NCBI GenBank assembly: GCA_018648945.1
Contig: JABGQJ010000097.1
Location: 1-9,920, forward strand
Source: Victivallales bacterium
GTDB lineage: Bacteria; Verrucomicrobiota; Lentisphaeria; Oligosphaerales; Lenti-02
DNA: 9,920 nucleotides
Reading direction: 5' to 3'
Shown in pieces: positions 1 through 6,500 of this stretch; within the stretch, counting starts at the first letter, position 1, and each line of letters opens with the position of its first letter. The notes under the pieces were generated by a model. The model made no database searches. It was not told where the DNA came from and was given only the letters and a program-made list of their open reading frames with translations. Position numbers and translations under genes: made by a program.

Positions 1-1032
1 AACCGTATCGCGGTCGCCATGGAGCCCAGACCAGAACAGTCGCCCTGCGGTCAGTTCCCGGGCCCACTGATCCAGCTGTTGGCGGCTGCCCGAGCGGATC
101 TGCCCCTTGCCCAGCCGATCGATTTTGCGGTACAGATCCGACCAATCCCCCTTCGTGTCGCCCGCCCCGGCCACCCACTGGATCAGGTGCAGATCCTCAA
201 GCGAACAGAGGGACTCCAGATGGCGGATCGAGTCCGCCCCGTCCAGGTGGTATTCGCCCCCGCCAAACCGGGCGAACTCGTCCCGCAGACAGGGAAATAC
301 GAACTCGTCGAACATGGCCGGGCTGATCATGCAGGAGAAGTCGCACTGGGCCACATTGATTGGGCGTGTGCTGTACATGCCGTGTCGGTTGATGCTGCCG
401 CGCTTCGGGTACTCCAGCAGGTCCGAGAACGCCGCCAAGATCTGGCCGTGGGCATCGGTGATCTCGCCCAGAATACGTTTGACCTCGTCCGGCGAGTCGA
501 TCAGATCCATGAGCACGGTTTGCGCCCCCCGCAAGGCCACCAGGCAGTCCAGATTGGCCACGAGGGTGGGGGATGCGATCATGATGCGGTCGCCGCCGCG
601 CTGCTGGATTGCCGCCGCCAGCCCCGCGATCAGGTCCCACCACTTGCCGGAGGGCCGGAACTCGATATGGATATCCGCGAGCGGGCAGTCCTCGTAGAGA
701 TGGATCGGCCACCCCCCTTGATCCGCGCTGATGAAGGTCAGGTCCATGCCCAGGAACGTGGAAAACTGATCCGCCGCGAATTCCAGGTACACGAAGGGGA
801 TGGACGCCCCCAGGAACTCGTGCGTCTCGGCCCACCGAACCGCTTGGTCGGCAAATGCTGCCGGATCGAGCTCGGGACCCAAGGCATAGGTGCTCGGCTT
901 GGCCACCTGCGCCACTCCTGCCCTCGGCAACACCGAACCGATCAAGGGCTCGGGATGCTCCCCGCGCCAGAACCGATCCCAACGCGCGGCTGTCTTGGCG
1001 AACTCGTGGCATGTGGTCATATCGAGAACCAT
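1..1032 (-). CDS. Uroporphyrinogen-decarboxylase-like (URO-D/MtaA superfamily) protein, C-terminus cut by window edge
   Basis: The minus frame is open from an ATG at 1032 to base 1, giving 344 residues without a stop, so the C-terminus lies outside the window. It resembles the orphan COG0407/URO-D-like proteins, TIM barrels related to HemE and to methylcobamide:CoM methyltransferases such as MtaA. The clearest family signatures are ISPAMFDEFVFP (about residues 236-247), EYHLDGADSIRHLESL (260-275) and LIQWVAGAGD (283-292). They form the barrel strands that in relatives line the active-site pocket. There is no signal peptide, so it is probably cytoplasmic. Start choice: AGGAG sits 9 bases before the ATG at 1032, while the in-frame ATG at 1020 has no comparable site. 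No haem-pathway neighbour is present, which argues against a true HemE. A role in corrinoid-dependent methyl transfer or an unknown decarboxylation is inference only. Confidence 0.85.
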   Translation of the reverse strand, partial: MVLDMTTCHEFAKTAARWDRFWRGEHPEPLIGSVLPRAGVAQVAKPSTYALGPELDPAAFADQAVRWAETHEFLGASIPFVYLEFAADQFSTFLGMDLTFISADQGGWPIHLYEDCPLADIHIEFRPSGKWWDLIAGLAAAIQQRGGDRIMIASPTLVANLDCLVALRGAQTVLMDLIDSPDEVKRILGEITDAHGQILAAFSDLLEYPKRGSINRHGMYSTRPINVAQCDFSCMISPAMFDEFVFPCLRDEFARFGGGEYHLDGADSIRHLESLCSLEDLHLIQWVAGAGDTKGDWSDLYRKIDRLGKGQIRSGSRQQLDQWARELTAGRLFWSGLHGDRDTV

Positions 1033-1041
1033 CGTGGCGTG

Positions 1042-1046
1042 CTCCT
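1042..1046 (-). promoter_or_regulatory. Ribosome binding site deciding the start of the URO-D-like gene
   Basis: AGGAG on the minus strand lies 9 bases upstream of the ATG at 1032. It favours that start over the in-frame ATG four codons later at 1020. Confidence 0.6.
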
Positions 1047-1068
1047 GTTCCGCTGGATGAGGTCCAGG

Positions 1069-1096
1069 AATATCCACGCTCCCCGTGGCAAGGCAA
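1069..1096 (-). promoter_or_regulatory. Possible sigma70-type promoter for the URO-D-like gene
   Basis: On the minus strand TTGCCT (1096-1091) is followed after 16 bases by GATATT (1074-1069), about 36 bases before the ATG at 1032. Both boxes match the consensus only partly, and the GC-rich background makes chance matches possible. Confidence 0.3.
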
Positions 1097-1173
1097 GGCG
1101 GAATCACCACCACAGCCATGCCGGCACTATTGCTCAGCGCCGGGCTCTCGACAGGCGGCACGCACGCTGCATC

Positions 1174-1205
1174 CCGTGAACCCGTTCGTCGGATTCCCGG
1201 CACGG
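1174..1205 (-). other. Imperfect inverted repeat between two minus-strand genes
   Basis: CCGTG (1174-1178) and CACGG (1201-1205) are complementary. Nested inside is a second imperfect stem, GAACCCG/CGGATTC with one mismatch, around a TTCGT loop. It lies downstream of the DUF1579-like gene, where a terminator would be expected. No T-tract follows on the minus strand, so it is not a standard intrinsic terminator. It may be a weak RNA structure or chance. Confidence 0.2.
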
Positions 1206-1240
1206 TCATGTGCAGTCAGCGAAATGCCCTGGAGCGGAGG

Positions 1241-1750
1241 CTACTCCTGGCGGACTGACTTGCCATCGGTCTGTTTGACGACCTTGCCCGCCGCATCCTT
1301 GACGGAAACTGCCACGGCATGGTTCTTCTCGTCCACAAACCGGGTAGATGACACGATCTCGAACGCCCCTCGCTTCGTGGTGAAGCTGAGGGTGCGCGTA
1401 GTCTCGTCATAGGTTCCGGTGTATTCCATGGTCACGGGCGTCCCGTTCCGCCCAGAGAGGAACCACCAGTTGCGGTAGACGCCCTGCTTCGGGTCGTAGG
1501 CGTACATCTTGATGTTCTGGAGCTTCCCCTGCTCGTCGAAGACCTTGCTCTCCACAAAGGCCCCGCCGAGGACGGACTCCCGTTTCAGGATGCGGACGAT
1601 CCCATCGGCACTGGTGAACTTCCAGGTGCCAACCAGTCTCTCAAGGGCTTTGCCAGCGGCCACCGAACCTGCGGCATCCTGGCCCTGAACGGCAATCGGC
1701 AGGAACACAGCCACCATGAGCGGAAGAGTCGTGAAAAACATGGACTTCAT
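1241..1750 (-). CDS. Small secreted DUF1579/lipocalin-like protein
   Basis: This encodes 169 residues. An N-terminal signal peptide (about residues 1-23, MKSMFFTTLPLMVAVFLPIA then VQG before QDAAG) indicates Sec export. The mature part has a helix with LVGTWKF (39-45), then repeated beta strands: IVRILKRESVLGGAFVES, YDPKQGVYRNWWF (85-97), GTYDETTRTLSF (112-123) and STRFVDEKNHAVAVSV. The 'L-x-G-x-W' start, the 'YD-x-x-x-x-x-Y-x-x-W' strand and the 'GTYD..T+TL' turn resemble DUF1579 and related lipocalin-like barrels, which have no well-established reaction. The start at 1750 was chosen over an upstream in-frame ATG at 1828 because it begins a good signal peptide, has AAGGGG 6 bases upstream, and the apparent promoter lies inside the longer frame. 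The family assignment is from pattern memory and is moderate; that it is a real secreted protein is more certain. Confidence 0.8.
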   Translation of the reverse strand: MKSMFFTTLPLMVAVFLPIAVQGQDAAGSVAAGKALERLVGTWKFTSADGIVRILKRESVLGGAFVESKVFDEQGKLQNIKMYAYDPKQGVYRNWWFLSGRNGTPVTMEYTGTYDETTRTLSFTTKRGAFEIVSSTRFVDEKNHAVAVSVKDAAGKVVKQTDGKSVRQE

Positions 1751-1756
1751 GGCAAT

Positions 1757-1762
1757 CCCCTT
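1757..1762 (-). promoter_or_regulatory. Ribosome binding site deciding the start of the DUF1579-like gene
   Basis: AAGGGG on the minus strand lies 6 bases before the ATG at 1750. It supports the shorter protein that begins with the signal peptide. Confidence 0.55.
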
Positions 1763-1796
1763 TTCGGCAGGTTGACGGTACCCAAACGCCAGCAAG

Positions 1797-1824
1797 ACTA
1801 TACCGCAGGCTGGTGCCGTCGCAA
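1797..1824 (-). promoter_or_regulatory. Probable sigma70-type promoter for the DUF1579-like gene
   Basis: On the minus strand TTGCGA (1824-1819) is followed after 16 bases by TATAGT (1802-1797). This is a good match to the sigma70 consensus in an otherwise GC-rich gap between the birA stop (1856) and the next start (1750). Predicted transcription would start near 1790, leaving a 5' leader of about 40 bases. It implies this gene can be expressed independently of birA. Confidence 0.5.
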
Positions 1825-1855
1825 CCACGGCATTCTGACAGGCCCTCCGCTACGT

Positions 1856-2851
1856 CTACCTCAAGAGCGAGTCGCGCTGAATGTGGGCGTCGCCGGAATG
1901 GACGCGCGCAATGCCCTGGGCGGTTTCCAGGATGAGTTCTCCCTGGGGCGTGATCCCCTGGGCGCGGCCGACGAGGGTTCCACGGCTTTGCTCGACACGG
2001 ATCTCGTGGCCATGCAAGAGGGAAAGGCGCTGGTAGGCATCCAGGAACGGGGTCAGGTCATCGGCTGCCAGCCAGCGGTCGCACATGGGTTCCAGATGGT
2101 TGAGGAAGGCGGCTAGCAGGGGAGCGCGGGGAACTTTCCGGCCGGCCGCGACGCGCAGGGAAGTGGCGGTTTCGCGCAGTTCGGGGGGGAAGTCGTCCGC
2201 CGTCATGTTCACGTTCAGGCCCACGCCAGCCACGATATGGTGGACGGCCCCCATTTCGGCCTCCATTTCGCAGAGAATGCCGCAGAGCTTGCGCTGGCCA
2301 ACCCAGAGATCGTTGGGCCACTTGATCCGAACCGGGACGATTGGCAACTGCTCGGCCAGCGCCTCGCAGAGCGCCAAAGCCACGACGATGGCCAGTTGCG
2401 GCACCCGAGGCGGGGCCACGCTCGGACGGAGGAGAAGACTGATGTACAGATTGCGGCCCGGCGGCGAGTGCCAGGGACGCTGCAAGCGACCCCGCCCATT
2501 GGTCTGGTGATCGGCGGTCACCAGCAGGCCATGGGGGGCACCCTCCGCAGCCCGTTGCTTGGCCAGGGCGTTGGTGCTCTCGGTTTCGGCCAGGCAGAGC
2601 AGGTGCCGTCCCAGCTCGCGGGTCGTCAGTCGGGGCGGCAGCTCCGCTTCGATGGCACCCTCGCCAACGCGTTGCAGCCGGTAGCCGCGCCGCCGTACGG
2701 CCTGCACCTCGTAGCCGTTGTCCATCAGCTTGTGCACGGCCTTCCAGATCGCCGCCCGCGAGATACCGAATTCCTGGCTCAGGGCCTCTCCGGAGACGAA
2801 ATCGGTGGTGGCCCGGAGTCTTGCCAATACTCGTTCGGTCGTGGTATTCAT
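1856..2851 (-). CDS. birA: Bifunctional biotin-[acetyl-CoA-carboxylase] ligase / biotin operon repressor BirA
   Basis: BirA makes biotinyl-5'-AMP from biotin and ATP, then transfers biotin to a lysine on the carrier protein of acetyl-CoA carboxylase; it acts in the cytoplasm. The protein is 331 residues, close to the 321 of E. coli BirA. Residues 1-65 form a winged helix (SGEALSQEFGISRAAIWKAV, 20-39, then a wing ending RRRGYRL), as in the repressor class of these enzymes. The catalytic domain carries STNALAK (92-98), the biotinyl-AMP loop GRGRLQRPWHSP (119-130), KWPNDLWV (177-184), RKLCGILCE (187-195) with the lysine equivalent to the catalytic one, and GVGLNVN (209-215). Residues from about 278 form the small SH3-like C-terminal domain. 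The start at 2851 gives the expected N-terminus MNTTTERVLARL; a longer open frame upstream has no family similarity. No biotin synthesis gene is in the window, so whether it represses biotin genes here is unknown. Confidence 0.95.
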   Translation of the reverse strand: MNTTTERVLARLRATTDFVSGEALSQEFGISRAAIWKAVHKLMDNGYEVQAVRRRGYRLQRVGEGAIEAELPPRLTTRELGRHLLCLAETESTNALAKQRAAEGAPHGLLVTADHQTNGRGRLQRPWHSPPGRNLYISLLLRPSVAPPRVPQLAIVVALALCEALAEQLPIVPVRIKWPNDLWVGQRKLCGILCEMEAEMGAVHHIVAGVGLNVNMTADDFPPELRETATSLRVAAGRKVPRAPLLAAFLNHLEPMCDRWLAADDLTPFLDAYQRLSLLHGHEIRVEQSRGTLVGRAQGITPQGELILETAQGIARVHSGDAHIQRDSLLR

Positions 2852-3047
2852 GGGGCCACCGTACCTCGCCACATGCCCGACGCAACCGAACGGCGGAGGC
2901 AAATGGCTCCGAAGTATCCGCAAACGCTTGCATCGAAGGGCCGGGGAGCAGTATATTCGGATGATGTTGTGTGCCGATGTCCCCCCTACGCCCGGTGTTT
3001 GAGGAGCCCGGATCAGCGGACAAGCCCAGTTCCGGAGGTAGAATTCC
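2852..3047. other. Divergent intergenic region between birA and the FHA gene
   Basis: This 196-base gap must hold the promoters for both directions. It contains the only AT-rich block in the neighbourhood, agtatatt at 2950-2957. No E. coli-type biotin operator (a long TTGTAAACC-type dyad) was seen. No small gene with a convincing start site was found. Confidence 0.6.
2928..2957 (+). promoter_or_regulatory. Probable promoter for the FHA gene
   Basis: TTGCAT (2928-2933) and TATATT (2952-2957) are separated by 18 bases. The -10 box matches the consensus at five of six positions and the -35 at three of six. Transcription would start near 2964, leaving a leader of about 84 bases before the FHA start codon. 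The same AT block read on the minus strand gives TATACT (2955-2950), a possible -10 for birA. Confidence 0.4.
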
Positions 3048-3512
3048 ATGTCGAAGCTCGTGGTTCTGCACGGAGTCAACAAGGGCGAGCAGTTCGAGCT
3101 GCAGGAGGGGACCACCCTTGTCGGGCGAGCGCCTGACTGCGGTATTGTGCTGTACGACCGCAAGGTGTCCCGGCACCACTGCCAGCTCGCCAGGCGCGGG
3201 AAACACTTCACGTTGGTGGATCTGGACAGCACCCATGGCACGAAGCTGAATGGCGAACCGGTCAAGGGCAAGCAGACCTTCCGGGAGGGCGACGAGATCC
3301 AGATGGGGCGGACGACCTTCGCACTGAGCGACAAGGAGATCGGGGGGATGGTGGAGCAGACGGCAACCGACGCCGCGCGCGACCTGGAAGAACACAGCTT
3401 CGGCTTCCTCATGGGGGAGGCGACGGGCAAGTTGATCGCTGCCCACGAGGAGAAACCCAAGGGCTTCTTTGCCCGCATCTTCTCCGTTTTCTCCTCGTCC
3501 AAGAAACAATAG
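3048..3512 (+). CDS. FHA-domain protein with basic/hydrophobic C-terminal tail
   Basis: This encodes 154 residues. An FHA domain fills residues about 3-95; these domains bind phosphothreonine peptides. The conserved core is present: GR (26-27), SRHH (41-44) with the serine and arginine that contact phosphate, DSTHGTKLNG (60-69) with the Asn-Gly, and FREGDEIQMGRTTF (78-91). Residues 95-135 are a short charged, helical linker. The end, GFFARIFSVFSSSKKQ (139-154), is hydrophobic and basic and could lie on a membrane or bind a partner. GGAGG lies 9 bases before the ATG. No kinase or phosphatase gene is in the window, so its phosphorylated partner is unknown. It is followed after 87 bases by the large dihaem gene, but a shared transcript is not proven. 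Confidence 0.92.
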   Translation: MSKLVVLHGVNKGEQFELQEGTTLVGRAPDCGIVLYDRKVSRHHCQLARRGKHFTLVDLDSTHGTKLNGEPVKGKQTFREGDEIQMGRTTFALSDKEIGGMVEQTATDAARDLEEHSFGFLMGEATGKLIAAHEEKPKGFFARIFSVFSSSKKQ

Positions 3513-3560
3513 CCGGGCGCAGCTCCGGCGCGAAATTGCACTTGCTCGGGCCGAGGGCAA
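3512..3560 (+). other. Two small inverted repeats after the FHA gene
   Basis: GCCGG (3512-3516, starting at the last base of the stop codon) pairs with CCGGC (3525-3529). A second dyad, TTGCTCGG (3542-3549) with CCGAG (3551-3555) and GCAA (3557-3560), follows. Neither is followed by a run of T. They could be a weak terminator, an operator for the next gene, or a stabilising structure between two co-transcribed genes. Confidence 0.25.
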
Positions 3561-3599
3561 TGTAGTGTCTCGGACACCAAACGCAGGAGCCATTCGCCC

Positions 3600-6500
3600 A
3601 TGCTTCCCCGCCCTCTTGTTTTCGCGTTGCTCACCGTCACGCTAGCAGTCACTGGCGCTCCTCAGCTAGAGACCTGGCCCAACAACGACGCTGGCTTTTC
3701 CACCTTCACCGAGGTGGTCGAGGCTGGGCACCCGCGCAATCTCCTGGCCCGGAAAGGCGTGCGCGCCATCGGTGCACGCGCCGAGCTGGCCGACGGAGAG
3801 ACTGGCGAACGAGGGGGCTCCGGACGGGTTGGCATCTCTGGTCAGCCCTCCGTCTTCACCTACTATCTGGGCGTGGTGAAACCGATCCACCGGGTGGGCT
3901 TCTTCACCTTCAACGTCGATGCGCGGGCCAATCAGGACTATGAGGTCCGCTTTGCCAACAACGGTGCGAACCCCGGCAAACAGCCAACCTTCCCCGAGGC
4001 AGCGGATCTGACTGTGGGCGACAAGGTCATTGGCCCTGATCGGGGCGGCTGCCACTCCTGGTTTGAGGGGAAGGACGGCAAGCCATTGGCTAAGGCCGAT
4101 TGGGTGCAGTTCCGCATCTGGCGCACCTACAACCTGAAGGCCGGACATGCTGCCCGCACCACGCAAGCCCAGGGCTGGACGGCCGGCATCGAGCTGGAGA
4201 TCCATGGCGCAAAGGACGACATCATCCGCATCGATCCAGCCGAACTGGCCCGGCGCAAAGCCATGCGCGAAGCCCTGAAGGCGATCTCCCGCTCGCCAGA
4301 ACTGATCAAGAAGGACAACTGGTGGGATTCCATGGTCGCCTCCCGCGAGGCCGTGCTCGCCTGGGAGACCAAGATCGATCGCCTGCTGGTGGCGGGCTCC
4401 GGCGTGACCTTCGGCGGCTGGTATGTGCTGGGCCCGGTCAAGGCCGGTACGCCCGAAGCGCAGAAGCTGGCCTGGACCAACCGGTTCGACCTGAAGACAT
4501 CGCCGATCAAGGGCGCGTCCTGGCGCCCCGCACCCGAGATTGTGGATGGTGAGAGCATCGACCTTGTCAAGACGTTCTCGCTGAAGCCGGGACAAGTCGT
4601 GTTCCTGGCCCGGACTGCGGAGGTCACTGGCAGCTTCGACCGGCAGAAACCCTACAACCTCGGTGTCGGCCTGGGGGATGGCATGGTTCGCTTCCCTCCC
4701 TACCGCAGTGCCAAGCGTTGCCGCGGCATCGCCGGCCCGAATCAACAGACCTTCGACCTGCAATGCGGCTCGGGGGACTACCACGTGCTGGTCGAGGCAC
4801 CGGTCCGCGCGGATGGCTCCTGCCCGTTCTGGTTCATGCCCCAGCCCGCCACCGGCAAGCGCAACGCGGGTCACGCCAATACCCGCCGGAGCCGGCGGCA
4901 GGGGCTGTTCAGCCGCCTGCGTGCCGAGTTCCCCGACGCGCTCAGCCAAGTGCAGATGGATTGGGAGCAGTGGGACGAGACCTGGCTACGGTTCCAGCGG
5001 CACGGCATGTCCCGCCGCACCTACTTCCTGAGCGACTGGACCCCAGGTCAGCCCCCGGAGATGCTGCTGGGCCAGTACGTGGATGCCACCGCGCGCCGCA
5101 TCGAGCAGTTGCGGGAGGATCTGACTGTCTTCGAGCCGGCAATCCGTGAGGCAGTCACTCCGTGGCTCGCCACCTTCACGAAACAGAACGCGCCAACGAC
5201 CATGCTGGCCGCACGTGAACGCTACCGGGCGCTTTGCGCCGTCCAGGAAGCCGCCAAGGAAGCCAGAGCCATCGAATCCGCGATCCTGGCGGTCGCCGAC
5301 CTCCGGCGGACCTTTGGCGACGACTACGCCCCAGGCGAGGCACATGCCAAGGCGTTGCAGGCCTCTCGCCTAGCCATGGCGGCTCACTGGCCCGCCCTGA
5401 GCGCAGATCCCAACGCGGCACTCCCAACCTTCCTCGAACTCCGCACCAAGGCCCAACCTGCCCGCCAGAAGATCCTGCTGGCCAGCCCGCTGCTCGCGTT
5501 CGACAAGCTGCTGCTGGTCAAGGGCGGTCCGCATTTCACCAGCAACTGGGGCGGCCCCAACTCCCTCGGCGGCGAGATCGGCTATCTCTCCCAGCCGTTC
5601 ACCGAAGGCAAGTGGACCGCCATCCACCAGGGGCGCGTGAGCGATCTGGACCTCAACTTCGACGGCTCGCGCATCCTCTTCTCCAACGGGCGCCAGTTGA
5701 GCGAGGTCAAGGCCGATGGCACGGGGCTTCGCGCCATCGCCAGCCAGGACGACCCGCACGTGATGCACTTCGACGGCTGCTACCTGCCGAACGAGCAGAT
5801 CATGTTCGTCTCCACCGCCTGCGAACAGGCTGTGCCCTGCACCGGCGGCTGGCATGTGGGCAACATGCACGTGATGAACCCCGATGGCACCGGCCAACGT
5901 CGCATCGCCTTCGACCAGGATCACGACTGGAATCCCTGCGTCCTCAACAACGGGCGGGTGCTCTACACCCGTTGGGAATACACCGACATCCCCCACTACT
6001 TCACCCGTCTGCTCTTCCACGCGAATCCCGACGGCACCGGCCAGATGGAGTACTACGGCAGTAACTCCTACTGGCCCAACTCCATGTACTGGCCCCGCCC
6101 GATTCCCGGCCATCCGACCATGGTCTCCTGCATCGTCTCGGGCCACCATGGCGTGGGGCGCATGGGCGAACTCGTCCTGCTCGACCCGGCCAAGGGCCGG
6201 CACGAGGCCGAGGGCGTGGTCCAGCGCATTCCCGGGCGCGGGCGCAAGGTGGAGCCAATCATCGAGGACGGTCTGGTCAGCGAGTCTTGGCCTCGCTTCG
6301 CCGCACCCTATCCCCTGGCCGAGCCGGAGACGAACCGGGGCGCGGGCCGCTACTTCCTCGTCAACCACAAGCAGTGGCCGTGGTCGCCATGGCAGGTATG
6401 CCTGGTGGATGCGTTCGACAATGTGACGCCCATCATCACCGGTGCCTATGGCACGCCCATTCCCCTCCGCCCACGCTTCAGGCCACCCGTGATTCCCCCC

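Noticed and set aside
19..1179. Plus-strand open frame of 386 codons at the left end
   Set aside because: It is antisense to the URO-D-like gene. Its translation has no family features, while the minus frame shows clear URO-D motifs and a good ribosome site.
2237..3136. Plus-strand open frame of 299 codons across birA and the divergent gap
   Set aside because: It is antisense to birA and overlaps the FHA start in another frame. It has no recognisable domain and no ribosome site that I could see.
3536..3568. Possible promoter TTGCAC or TTGCTC with TAGTGT before the large dihaem gene
   Set aside because: The spacings (15 or 21 bases) and the -10 match are poor, so it is not supported as a promoter. 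The gene may be read from the FHA promoter or from an unrecognised one.
2852..3652. Upstream extension of the birA frame (to 598 codons) and an overlapping 511-codon minus frame (2058-3593)
   Set aside because: The extension is antisense to the FHA gene and has no BirA similarity. The alternative minus frame has no motifs. BirA homology starts exactly at the ATG at 2851.
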